Shown: positions 34,538-45,857 of the stretch, piece after piece
How positions within the stretch are numbered: the first letter of the stretch is position 1
How the letters are laid out: every line of letters starts with the position of its first letter
Notes under the pieces: model-generated
The model's input: only the letters and a program-made list of their open reading frames with translations
Databases searched by the model: none
Told to the model about the DNA's origin: nothing
Translations under genes and position numbers: made by a program
NCBI GenBank assembly: GCA_022496185.1
Contig: WTXG01000009.1
Location: forward strand, 124,001 to 188,000
Direction: 5' to 3'
DNA: 64,000 bases
DNA from: Multifurca ochricompacta
Lineage: Eukaryota > Basidiomycota > Agaricomycetes > Russulales > Russulaceae

Positions 34538-35783
34538 ATGGCACTTGACATTACAGATGAATTTAGAACAATTGTTGATCACAAGCGCAAGAACCTTGAT
34601 GACTCCCGCCGAAGCAAGCTTGGGAGACCATCTCATGTCGTACCTGGTGATGCTCAAATAGATGGCGCACCTCCATTCATGCAGGCGTACATGAAGGAAG
34701 CCTACACAATTGTGAGTCATCGTCCTATTTTTTTTAACTTCTACCTCTCATGCAAAGGAAGTTACAACATATTGTTTCTCTTACACGAATGCTCGCTGCT
34801 GTGCGACGTGCATATCTCGATGTTCATGCAAGACCGCCTCCGGTCACGCGCCAGGTTGTACGTGCACTTGATCTTAGTGGCTTGGACGTGTGGGGGGATA
34901 TCAAGTTCTTTACAAATGCGGAGCGTGACCAAATTGACATGCAAGCGCGGACAATCCTCGCACGCTGTGCTGACCGCGTACGTGACATGGAAATATTGGA
35001 AAAGCGTACGGTTCACCCCCCTTTTTTTTATTCCGTTCAACTGAACCCGGTAGCAGATCGGGCGGAGCGCGTTTCGCAACTTCCAACCGGCTTTACCGTC
35101 TTCTTCCTACTCTGCTACTGCCTGACAATGTCGCTGCTGCATCCGACTTCGTTTCGGCTCATTGTGCAGGAGTCACGTGGTACCTCACGTGGCGCCTCAC
35201 CCAGGTGAGCCAGATGCAGCGTGACATGCAGGAGGAGCGTGTCCGTCGTGAGATGGAGCGCACACGCACCTTCGGCTCCGGCGTAGCCCGCGAGGTGGTA
35301 GGCCTGAAACCCAATGCCTCAGAGCCCACAAAACCCGAGTCCAGCAGCTGGTTTGGAAGCGCATCATCCGTACTTGGTACAAGCAGGCTCGTGCAACAGA
35401 ACTTTCACCCAGAAGAGCTAGACCCGCTCAGCTCCGACGAGGATGAAGACGACGTCGAGCTATCTGCATCACAGATTCAGCAGTTCGAGGCGGAGAACTC
35501 GCAAATTCTGCGGTCTGCAGAAGACACCCTTGCTGCTGTGCAACAGGCTGAGGCTCGTCTACTCGAAATCAGCGCTCTTCAAGCGGAGCTGGTTTCCCAA
35601 CTTACGCGACAAACAGAAATCTCGGATCAATTATACGAAGATGCCATTGCGACCAGCGAGATGGTCGGAAAGGGGAACATTCAGCTTCGTGAAGCACGCC
35701 GTCGTGCACGCGAAGGCCGGAAGTGGTTACTAGTGTTCCTTATTGGAGCCAGTCTATCTTTGCTGTTCTTGCATTATTATTAA
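34538..35783 (+). CDS. UFE1: ER Qa-SNARE, syntaxin-18 / Ufe1 type
   Basis: Exons 34538-34711, 34762-35005 and 35057-35783. The N-terminal Sec20/Ufe1-like helical region (MALDITDEFRTIVDHKRKNL, FMQAYMKEAY, LQHIVSLTRMLAAVRRAYL) is followed by VTWYLTWRL and QMQRDMQEERV. A C-terminal SNARE heptad region (from IQQFEAENSQIL to GKGNIQLREARRRA) and one tail anchor, LLVFLIGASLSLLFLHYY, end the protein; SLLFL plus aromatics is typical of syntaxin 18. Such proteins sit on the ER and receive COPI vesicles from the Golgi, with Sec20, Use1 and Sec22 as partners. The frame between PTGF and LLPTLLLPDN is off by one base at the TTT run 35092-35094; one extra T restores it. Since UFE1 is essential in yeast, a sequence error is likelier than a null allele. 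The exon 2/3 phase is less certain. Confidence 0.88.
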
Positions 35784-36081
35784 ACAAACACCACTGCAAC
35801 CACGACCCTTGACTGTTGGCTTCCCACTCATTTATTAATATGCCGTGTGTTGCGTGTGCTTCTCAGCCTCATAGACAATTCGCTGAAGCTCGTCTTTCTC
35901 CAAAGAACGATTATACAACTAGCTGAATTTGACATCGTCTCAGTCGCTACAAAATTGACACCAGGATATACGACAACCAAGGCGACAACTAGACAAAGAC
36001 ACTGTCGAAAAGAATAACATCCAGCTACATTTACCCATCCCTCGTCCACAACAACTCCAATTTGTGTTCACAATCTTGCAT
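35784..36081. other. Convergent 3' flanks of syntaxin and hydrophobin genes
   Basis: 298 bp between two gene ends facing each other. No features were seen beyond AT-rich likely polyadenylation sequence. Confidence 0.45.
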
Positions 36082-36580
36082 TTAGAGCCCGAGGATGACA
36101 GGGACGCAGGAAATGCCAACATTGACAGTTCCAGCTAGAATACCATCCAGCGTCAGCACATTAACTATCAAAAGCAAAAAGTGACACAGACATTGGTACA
36201 CGTTCCCACAGCAGAGCGCGGTGGATTGGCTTTTTGATGTGTTAGCTTCCCACAGATACTACGAAGATAATGAAGCCGTACCAGCTTCCGCTAATAACAC
36301 CCGAGCAACCATTTCCAGCACTCAGCACAGGGCCCAGGATTATGTTGATGAGGCCGAGGAGGCCGAGGATCGAGGTGACTGACGGGTTGGCGGTAGAAGT
36401 GAACTGATCGCAGCATTGTACTGGTCCCGTGCTGCACTGGCTTGCGGGTTTCGGGCTCGGCACTGGGGATGGGGGTGGGTAACCGCCATCGCCCCTGCGT
36501 ACCGGGGTAGCAGAAGCAGCGACCCCGCTCACCGCAGCCATAGCCGCGAACATGGTGATGAGTGGCTTGTAGAACAACAT
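36082..36580 (-). CDS. Class I hydrophobin
   Basis: Three exons (36580-36282, 36229-36192, 36134-36082), introns 52 and 57 nt, 129 residues. The N-terminus has a signal peptide (MLFYKPLITMFAAMAAVSGVAASA), then a Pro/Ser-rich stretch. All eight cysteines are present with class I spacing: C-X6-CC-X34-C-X7-C-X5-CC-X14-C-X7-end. The long hydrophobic loop between cysteines 3 and 4 (SILGLLGLINIILGPV) is the amphipathic segment that assembles at air-water interfaces. Cysteine 5 is encoded across intron 1 (TG|C), so ignoring the intron loses four of the eight. The protein coats aerial hyphae and fruit bodies. Introns inside the C-terminal half are usual for basidiomycete hydrophobins. Confidence 0.93.
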
Positions 36581-39500
36581 TGTGATTTGTGAGAAGTAGA
36601 TGGAGGCTGTGGTAATCCTGAAAGCTGGGCTCTGTGGGATGAGGGAAACAGAAGAGCAAACGATTGCCCTTTTATAACAATTCTGGTGCTTTCTTTCTTA
36701 CAAGACCCAATGGTCAACCAAAAGTGCGTGTGCCCTTTTTTTTTTTTCTTGCGATCTTGGGATCATGTGTGTGCGTGTGCCCGGGCTCTGGGCTCTCGGA
36801 CTGACTCAATGTGGAATTCCGTGTTGACAAGAATCCTTGTTTCCCACTCGACCCAACCCAGCGCCAACGCCGCGTAGATGTTTGAAATTTGATTTGGCTT
36901 GTGTTTAGTCTATTATGAACCAATGACCCTCCGTCAAGCATGTACAATTTCAAAGCCATCCCAAGTGCAAAAAAAATAAAAATAAAAATATAAAAACAAA
37001 AAAAGAACAAAAGAACAAAAACAAAACATATATTAAACACATTTGCGGGGATATGAGCAGAGACGGAGGCATCGACAACCAATTTCTTGCGAAGCTTCAT
37101 TTGGCGCCATTCATTCTTACGTGGGGAGCTATCTATATCCGGAAAGAAACAGAACGTTGAACTGATGTCGGAAGAATCCGGCCAAGCTCATGTTCGACGC
37201 CATCACTTATTGCTCACCCTTCTCCTTCCATGGCTGAAATTCTATCTCAATGCAACACACAAATGACACTGTAAATGGACGAGGCTATGCTGCTCGTCGA
37301 CGGCGCGCCCATGCTCCAACAGTCTTGTATCGCATCTGCGCCACCGCGTTGATCTTGGTCACCCCTGTATGTCCACTGTTGTACGGATGATTTTGATAAA
37401 GCGATGAGTTTAATGAATTAGAGACTGGGAGCAGGTTGGGGGTTGTCATCTCGTAACGGCACCTTCCTCCCGGTGCCAATTGAGCAACGACTGTCTTCAT
37501 ATTTGATGGGTCTTGGGTAAATGGGTTATCTCGGACCCGAGTGCCTCCACATGTGTGCACACCCTCTGTTGTTTTTCGTAACGCTGAGTGGTTGCTCTCG
37601 ATCAGGCCCTCAATATCAACGTGGAGTGGGGAGGACAAATTCTATCAGGTGCGCGTGTAAAGCTGTCCAACTGTCATATACCTTCTACCAACTGGCCCAG
37701 GAATCATAACATACTCACACATGTGTGTCCTTTCCCGGAAAAACTATATAAGTACGTGAAGTGCTGATTATTATTTTTTTTTTTCATTACCGAACCGGAT
37801 ATTGTGGGCGTCTGTAGTACTACCTCCGAAGATGGTGCTATTTCTGGATAATTGTTTAATTTTCCCGGTCAGCAGTAATCCTTGCTTTCCCTATTTCCGT
37901 TTCGCAAGATTGAATATTCTTGCAAAAGTGTTAGTGCCCGGGTCGGCTTTCTCTCGCAAGTTGACCTTTTTCTGCTCCTTCAATTGAGCCTGGGCCGACG
38001 GAACCGAAATAGGAAATACATCAACGTCATATCAAACTAGGCAGTAAACCGGTCGGATAGCTTCGCACTTTTCGTGTCATCGTGTATGGTACCGGGGCAC
38101 AGGGAATATTGATCATGACACAGCCAACGCAAATCACTGTGTCCTCGTCAGCATTATCCACCAACGTGCGCTGTACAAGGTTCCCCCAATGGCGAGCTGT
38201 CGGGGCTCTTGGAACGGATATCTTACGCCCCCTAATCTCCATCGGCAATTCCGAGAGAAAATATTGGATGGTTTATGATGCTTCTTACATATACAGCAAC
38301 CCAAAGGTGCGGCGGCGTTTGGAGCACCATAGGATGCTGCTCGAACATTGTCCATAATAATGCGTTATGTTTCCCTTCCCTTCCCACACTCACTTGACCC
38401 TCAGGATTTTTTTTCATATTCAAATAGACCCTACTCCTGCGGCGCATTGAAATTATTCCATTATGCAAAATGCAAATTGAGAGTTCATTATTGTTTCTCC
38501 TGGTCCGGCCTCCCGAACGTTCAATTAAGCTACGGAAGGTATTGCCCATGCCTAGGACGTCTTACTGCACGTTTTGCAGTTCAAATGCGGAATCAAACGT
38601 TGCGGAGGACCCTGTTTTTTTTTTTTTCCACACGTTTTCTACCGTATCCAAAAGGTCACCTCGTGGTTTTTGGGTGTTTTCGTCCCACAGCCCGGTTTTA
38701 CAGGATGTCAAGAGAGCAAGCATCACGCCAACCTTTAACATGTGACCGACTCATTGAAAGAGCAGAGAATCACATAAAGCATGATTAAGGTCCCCAGCAA
38801 ACGTCGTGCATAGGGGGGCGTAAGTAATTAATGAGCCGTTTTCATGTTTGAAGAAACCAGTTAGGCGATGGATGGCATGTTATGAAACGAAAGCAGAGCG
38901 CGTTGGCCGTCTATATCACGTGTTGCTGACGCTGGAGAAGGTGAGAAGCCAAACCACAAGTCATTAACTTGAACTTCCACTTCCCACTTCCGCTATGGTT
39001 GCCTGCCTCCCCCGCCCCCTTCCCTCCAACGTCGAGACCGTCGTTCTAGCCTCTGTGATGGTCCATCCGCGTTTTACGGGGTGATTGGCAAAAGTCCTAT
39101 CAAGAGTGTGTCGGTGGTTGGTCTGTGTAGACTTGGACAGATTAACGAGGGTAGTATTCCTACTACCTTTTGTGTTGTGTTCGGGACCTGGTCATACCCA
39201 ATGCCGACCAACCGACCGACGGCCGAACACGAACAGTTGAACGTTTCTACGTTCCTCTAGCCATAGCCATAGCCAACGTGTTGATGAAAATGAAATGAAG
39301 CATCATCCATCGTCAATTTTTTAAGATCTCGGATCTGTCAATTGCACTCGCAGTAACAGCACTTTTCGGAACTTTCTTAGTCGCCAACATCAATGCGAAC
39401 ACGCCATAAATCGCCGATCATTATACCAATTACGGGAACACGGACTCACCAGCGCATCAACGGGCAATAAATATGTCATCTCAAAGTTACCAAAGTTACC

Positions 39501-41420
39501 CTTTTCAGGCGTTTGTACTTCATCATTTGGTTAATTGGCATTAGTTGGCCTCTGACCCCCCACTGCCTCTTTAACCCCACGGCTAACTTCCATTCTTCTG
39601 TTCCTGCTCAAGTAAAAAAAAAACCGTATTTATCTCGTTCAAAGGACGTTGCGAGGGCGAATTGTGTTCCTAATCATACATAAATGGTATCAACTCATTT
39701 CCGTTCGTTAATTCACTTTTCAATGTCTTTACTTATTTTCAAAAAGCTGCACGATGTTCGAACTTCTCTTCTTGTCATTCAGCGTAAAAAAACTTTGTTT
39801 GTGCCTAGAAACCCGGCATGCTTTAACACGCATCAGATGTCCGAGCATTTTCGATGAATGATGAGAATGACGTGTGGATACAACCCTAGATTCTTGTGGG
39901 GTAGGTTAAGTCTCTTGGCTTTTTCAAAATATTTTGTAAGGTTTGTAGAATCAAATCAAATCTCTTGCCTTTTTTTTTCTTCTCTACCCCTGCTCCACGT
40001 TATTGAATTAGCCACCGCCACGGCGCCACCCCCCCACCCCGCGAGTCCCGCATGGCCTATGTCAAGTACTTCTGGTCACTAGCCGAAATTAAAGTCGACG
40101 CCCCATTCCCAACGTCCCCACCCCCCCCCCCCCGCCTTACCCCCTTCCAAAGTGTTCGTTCTATCTAAGACTATGATGGATGGTGAATACAGCTCGGTGC
40201 GCTATCTAACACAACCCCCCCAGCCCTCCCTCTTCATCGTATGTACCAAGGGAGGTCGTCAATAGTAGTATTGACGTAACTGAAGGGGTTTTTTTTTTTG
40301 TTTTTTTTTTGTCTCCCGTCGGCTTTATGCCTCCGTCCTTTGACGGTTTGCCGCACTCGAGCCGCCATGTTACGTCATCTGTCGTTCTTTCTACTAACGA
40401 ACTCGAACGAACGAAACACACTCCCTTCGTCTCGCCCTCACCCAGACTGACTGTAATGGAAATGGGGGGTGAGAGTCATTGGTGGAGGGCAATCGATACT
40501 CTCCTTCCTCTCTCCCGCCCGCACCTACGTTGCTTTATTTAGAAGACGTATCGGTTACGCGGGGGGACGTGTGGGCTTTTTTGCCTTCCGGACCTGACTT
40601 CGTTTTCGGATGCCCGCTCCCGACGCCCAGCTGTGGGGGGGAACGCCGCCCAATAAATGTCATACAGCCGTCAAGACACGAGAATGACGCCCAACCGTCA
40701 AGGCAGCAGCCTTCACTGGCATCTATCACTCTTGACTTGTCGCAGGATGACTTCCATTGCCTGCATGATAGTTTATGAACGAACATGTGAGAAAAAAAAA
40801 AACTGATACAAGTGATGCCAGTTGTGCAAAATTTTGGTCCGTCTGTCAAAGTAAAAGGGTCCTCCTGGTAATTGAACGAAAAACAATGATCTACCCATAC
40901 ATGTATCTATTCTACATTGGTGATAGTATTACAGCATTGGGATGTGCCATGGCTCTTACAATGTTCTGATGGGATATCACGTTAGATACATAAACAGCTA
41001 AAAACAACATCAACAGCTGTCAGTGACGCATGGCTCCGCGGATGATGAAAAGGGGTTAAAGTCAGAAGAGTAAGGCAATTCGTCGTTTGTCTCCACATGT
41101 GTGGCAGAACAGGTCTGAGTTACGTCCATCACGTCAAGTGAGAGAAAATCACGGCTTGGACAGCGGTTGTCCCAAGAAGTAGAAGGAATATGCCTACAGG
41201 AGAAAAAGAAAATGTCGCCAATCAGCACCGGCGATCAAGGGAGTGGGAAATCGGAGAATTGAGATTCAGAAAGCCATGCATGCTATGGGATCCGCATACC
41301 CATGTGGGTCAGAACAGGTCTGAGAAAATATATCATCCCGAGAGGTGCAGATGCACCAAAAAAAAAAAAGCTGTAAATCGGAGACTCACCAAGAAGGGCC
41401 GCGACAATATTGACCATATG
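36581..41420. other. 4.8 kb gene-poor region
   Basis: No gene could be supported. The segment 36581-36700 is the hydrophobin promoter side. Open frames at 37285-37638 (minus) and 38082-38357 (plus) lack recognisable motifs. Several homopolymer and low-complexity tracts occur: A-rich 36968-37030, T-rich 37770-37785 and 38618-38630, TAGCCA repeats at 39260-39275, a C14-type run at 40118-40132 and two T runs at 40288-40310. C-rich and T-rich blocks around 40010-40330 suggest long promoter or untranscribed spacer. A spliced gene with short exons cannot be excluded. Confidence 0.5.
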
Positions 41421-42193
41421 TCACGATAGCATGGGTGGACGTGTCGTTCGAGCTTGTTTATATGATATTCGGGACGGATTGTCTTCCCCATACGCCCAAT
41501 CCCGATTCCGTTCCTCGTCGAAACCGTGTTCCTCCATGTCGCAGTCCTCAACATATACCCCAATACCCGCGCCATCTTCGGGTCGAGTATCATCTCGCGA
41601 CCCCCATTCGCTGCTGCGCCAGCAGCGAGTTGAAGCTTGCGCAGTGCGGCAATGAGGTCGTCTGCGAGTGGTGCCGCGTTGGGTGGATCCTCCGTCACCT
41701 GTTCCCACCCGACAGGCGGTGAGCCCGGAGGCGAGATGAGAAAATTCTTTTCGATCGGTGGTGGACGGAGGTGTCCGCCACCGGGTGGTGTTACTGGGGT
41801 CGGGTCCGCCCGAAACACTCGAAGGACGAAAGCGGGCCTGAATCAAAAGCCACGGATCAGCAAAGCCAAAAAAAAACTGCCAATTCCTCCCTCCCCCACC
41901 CCCTTGCCCCTGCCTCATACACTTTGGTTTGGCACGTGTGTGTGTCAAAGTCGTTTGACGTACGTCTCTGAAGTAGCATCAATCTCCAATCCATCACAAT
42001 ACGATTTGGCTTCGTCTGCGCTGTCCTCAGATTCATAGACGATGATGACACGTGCGAAAGTTCGTAGTGGTGCCCAGGCACGAATGGCTCCATGAGACAC
42101 GAAATGGTCGCGCAAAACATCCATGACGCGTTCATGGAAGAAGGGTGTTGGTAACTGGGTGAGGATAAGTGTATTGGTGCGCTTAGAAGTTCT
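41421..42193 (-). CDS. RCN1: Calcipressin (regulator of calcineurin)
   Basis: Two visible exons. The first (about 42193-41969) encodes an RRM-like fold: NTLILTQLPTPFF, VSHGAIRAWAPLRTFARVIIVYES and EAKSYCDGLEIDATS. The second (from about 41841) starts FVLRVFRADPTPVTP and contains the calcineurin-binding FLISPPGSPPVGWE motif, then ends GAGIGVYVEDCDMEEHG...TRPPML. Calcipressins bind and tune the phosphatase calcineurin in Ca2+ stress signalling; the SPPGSPP block is the GSK3/MAPK phosphorylation site in known members. The C-terminal part is shifted by one base at the TT pair 41577-41578 (minus AA); one extra A joins DPK to DGAGIG. The true first ATG was not found: the exon opens after a plausible acceptor near 42194, so an upstream coding exon or leader is likely. 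Confidence 0.87.
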
Positions 42194-42641
42194 GCTGCAG
42201 TCGTGAGGCGATTAATGTTGGCGAGAGTCCATTTCTTGGGTCAGGCTAGCTTGGGTTAGGCCAGGCATTTAGAGGTAGAAGTGTGAACTAGTGAAAAATC
42301 GATGTCGATGACCAACGTTGGTTGCCAGCCTACCCTACTTAAATATTTTATTTTATTTTATTTTACTTGATGACATAATCACCGGCTAGCGGCTATGGCA
42401 GTTAAGCAGTCACGCGGTGCAGCAGTGCAGCACAGTAGTGTGCTTGCGGTGGTTGGGTACATAGTGTTCGTGAGCGTGTCAGGCCGGTATGCTATGCAGT
42501 ATCCCCATTTTCTTCAATACGGGTCTCCGCCTCAGCTAATCTAGTAAGAGTGAACCTACATGAACGCACAGGCAAAAGGTCATAACTGTAACGGTTACAC
42601 TCATACAACGCCATTCAGCCCCGCGTACATAGAAGGCACCT
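42194..42641. other. Upstream region of calcipressin / 3' flank of LSO2-like gene
   Basis: About 450 bp. It should contain the missing 5' exon of the calcipressin gene. It has TTTTA repeats near 42350. No other feature was seen. Confidence 0.4.
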
Positions 42642-43769
42642 TCATGATTTCTCGCGCAGACGGTCTCGGATCTCTTCCTGCCTATGGCGTAGAGCTTCCA
42701 CCTTCTCATCGTTCGTAGCATTATATTCCACTGTTGTCTGGTTAAACCTGCCAGATGACATATAAGTCAATTTTATGCAGATACTGCGGATAGAAGAAGG
42801 AAGTAGATGTACGGATTCTCTGGTGACCTCTGGAATTGCTTGAAGAGCAGATCCTATGGGTGGTCGAAAATCATGAGTGCCATTCGCGGGCCGCGGACAG
42901 AAACGCGTGACGCACCTTATACTGTTGTAGACGTAGTCCAGGTTGCTGCAAAAAGATAGCGATCGTAAGAGTGAATAAAGCAGATAACCGGGGGGGGGGG
43001 TCACCTCGTCTCGAATATTGGGCAGTTCACGGTCAACATAAGCATTAAATGCAGCCTTAGAGCAGTGTCAAAAACTCGTGCGCCAGAGCCCGAGGAAAGC
43101 GTTGCGAATCGCTCACTTTGTATCGCCTCTGCAACATACGAATATATCACACGTCAAGTCTCTGTCTCAATAGCACGTTCAGAAATGCGAAGGCACCACG
43201 CACCTCTGGATGCTTCTCGATTCCCGCCGCCTGACTTCCTACGCTCGCCTTATCCATCTTCGCAGTGACTACCTCGAGCAGATCGAGTGCGTTGTCTATT
43301 CCGGTTGCGGAATAGCTCTCAACATCCTTGATCTCGCCGCCATTCTTGCCGTCCTTCTCGTCAGGCGTAGCGGAGGCAGCTAGCACGCCTCCTGCAACAA
43401 TGGCACCCGGGCCCGCAGGCTTAGGTTGCACGGCCTTTTTTGCGCCAGGCTTTGGTGATACCTTCTTTGCGCGTACGGAGTTCTCTTCTTCGGCGAGCAA
43501 TCGAGCGTTCTCCGCTTTGCGGGCAAGCTCCGCCTTGCGCTTCTCCTCCTTCTCTTCCTTGGCTTTGTTGGATCTTGCACCGTCAACCCACTTTTCCGCC
43601 TCTGCCCGTTCCTACAAGGCAGTAAGTCAGTTTTGGAGAAGAAAGTGTTCCTTGAAGAAAGAATGCGACGGACACTAGCGTTCTTTGCTGCGACACGCTT
43701 GTTCGCCTCGTTCTCAGCTTTCTTGGCGCGCCCACTCTCCTTCTTCGCGTTGCCTCCCTTTGGAGCCAT
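42642..43769 (-). CDS. LSO2: LSO2 / CCDC124-like ribosome-associated protein
   Basis: Starts MAPKGGNAKKESGRAKKAENE at 43769 and is spliced through six exons to a stop at 42642. It has a highly charged N-terminal helix (ERAEAEKWVDGARSNKAKEE, RKAELARKAENARLLAEEE), a Lys/Pro/Ala linker and the conserved C-terminal block split over small exons: GIDNALDLLEVV, EKHPE|RRYK|AAFNAYVDRELPNIRDE|QPGLRLQQYK|DLLFKQFQRSPENP|FNQ. The last joins are diagnostic for the CCDC124/Oxs1 family. In yeast Lso2 binds idle 80S ribosomes and helps translation restart after starvation; that role is carried over by family. The final helix ends REEIRDRLREKS-like. Introns carry GT..AG and no frameshift was found. It is divergent from the DUF6699 gene 366 bp away. 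Confidence 0.9.
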
Positions 43770-44134
43770 TGTTATGCTTTCCCGATCAGAATCAGGTTCC
43801 CGAGGTCAAGACACTCGATAGACAAGTTTGCAGAGGATCGATAGACGAAGTGCAAGTGAAAGACGAATAAGTAAGTATCCGAGGGCGGAGGGCGTGACTT
43901 GGGAAATCTAATCTTATCTTATCTTAGCCCAACTTTACTTGTGGCTGGGGGCCCTTGCCCTTATCAGATCTTCCACGTCCACTCCTGTGCTAAAACACAG
44001 ACTTGAGCTCTTCGGTCATCTTGGGCAAGTTTTCAAGCCTTCTTTGACAGTCCCATCCTTTGCACCTAATCACCTTGTCCACCTCATCAATTATTGCTCA
44101 AAGGATCTCACGACTGATATCTTAGATTAAGTCA

Positions 44135-44998
44135 ATGATGGATAACGTTCGAGTTGACCGCTGGGCTACAGGAAACGCATGTACGTATTCGCCTTCACCT
44201 TTCCTACCTTTGACTCCTCTCATTTCCGTTACAGATGGCCCTGTCCTCTCCCAGACCGACCTCTATCTTCTCAAGCCAAACTTACAGGTCCATCCAATCC
44301 TCAGCAAATCACACAGCTTCATCCTCATCTTCAACCTCCTTAATGGTACATACCCGGTTACGTCGATCACCCCCCAAATGTTAATGCTTTTTGACCTCCG
44401 CAGGTTACACTGGTGGATTTAATGAGCAACAAACTGACCGCGACCACCCATTTGAGGCTGCGAATCAACCAGCAACACTTCCCCGCGTATCAGTCCTTCA
44501 CATTATAACGGAACGCTCTCCATGGTGCACCACGGTGCGCAACGAGGCCGGTGTAACGCTTGGAGATATTTGTGGGCAGATGCACAAAGAGTATGCACGC
44601 ATCATCCTTTCATACAATAGTCGGGCTCTGACTATACTAGCTATGTTGAGAATGTGATTACCGAGGCTGAGCTCGCCGCAACACAGCCTCGCATCCAGGA
44701 ACGGATCAAGCAGGTCGCTGCCCGTAACGCTGCAAACCTGGGTGGGCCTCAATGGAACGGGTTCTATTCCTCTCCCGCTCCAACACCACTCAATCGGCTG
44801 AAGCGAGTAGGTCCGTAGATTTCCTTTCCCACTGTACGTATGCGCAGGGGCGTGGCTGATGATTCCTTTGCATAAGATTGGTTGTGCGAGGGTCACTTCT
44901 TTGACCAGTTGCATCGCGACGACCGATACGCCGAGCAACGTCTCGGTTTCACCGCACCGAACATTTTTGTGATGAAATTGGAGACATACGCTAACTAA
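44135..44998 (+). CDS. DUF6699-type basidiomycete protein, copy A
   Basis: Five exons (44135-44180, 44235-44345, 44404-44590, 44641-44810, 44877-44998) join cleanly to 211 residues. Family landmarks are YGPVLSQTDLYLLKP, PATLPRVSVLHIITERSPWCT, GVTLGDICGQMHKDY, a connecting helix ending RLKRVDWL and the ending QRLGFTAPNIFVMKL. These small cytosolic proteins are expanded in mushrooms; no biochemical role is known to me. The start could be either of the two adjacent ATGs (44135 or 44138). A longer relative lies at 45858-47471, only 860 bp downstream in the same orientation, with a short LINE insertion between. Confidence 0.85.
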
Positions 44999-45140
44999 TC
45001 CGTGTACCGACTATTCTTTTGTTCTACATCTTGACTGTTCTCATCTGCTTTGGCATAATAATCATATGGATCTATCATGCAAGCCGTCTGGTTGAGACAT
45101 ATTTATGAACCTGGCAAGGTCGATGAAACCATCAAGACGC

Positions 45141-45303
45141 CACTCTTTACTTAATCCTTTTCCTCCAAGTGAGGTTTTACCCTTCGCTACTTTTCTCACA
45201 AATAGTTACCTTGTGCTCGCCTTAATAGCTGCTCTGTACCGTAGTAGCCGCGCGATTTGGGACACACCCTGAAGCGCGAATAAATTCGATTTCAAAAAAA
45301 AAA
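45141..45303 (+). mobile_element. Very short 5'-truncated LINE insertion (3' tail only)
   Basis: About 150 bp plus poly(A), flanked by AAACCATCAAGACGC (45126-45140) and AAACCACCAAGATGC (45304-45318), a 15-bp duplication with two differences. The interior ends GTAGTAGCCGCGCGATTTG..., GAAGCGCGAATAAATTCGATTTC and poly(A), the family tail. Confidence 0.82.
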
Positions 45304-45857
45304 AAACCACCAAGATGCATTGTCACATGATTTAATGGTTAGCTCACGTGACGCTACACGTGTTTCGATATCCTCGTCCTTTCCTCTTCCTCGGTCGGCA
45401 GCACCTGGTGGTGGTTCGACCAATCTCACGTTGTTTCGCTGTCTCGTCTGCTACGTAGGTTACTCCGATCTCCAATCGCTGGCGATCAGTAAAAATAGTG
45501 AGTTCACCTTTTAAAGCAACTTAGGTTAATGCCCTTTACCCTATTCATGGTGCAGTCCACCTGACCATGCCCAACTGAGCGCACGCACGTAAGCCTCAAT
45601 CACGCATATTCGCCTCTTTTTTCCTTGACCGTGCATAGAACGCTCAAAGTTTTTTTATGAACATATCTTATCTCTCCTTTACACCCAAGAGCCAAAACCT
45701 CAGGTCAACTCTGAACTACATAGCACCAACCAGCGCTTTCTCCTGACTCCTCTTTTCCTTGTACGTTTAGTCATTTCCGCTCTTCTCTTTTTCCATATCC
45801 CTTATGTGTGAGAGCAGCTGAACCCGTGGAAAACGAAATCCGCGACGTCCATTCATC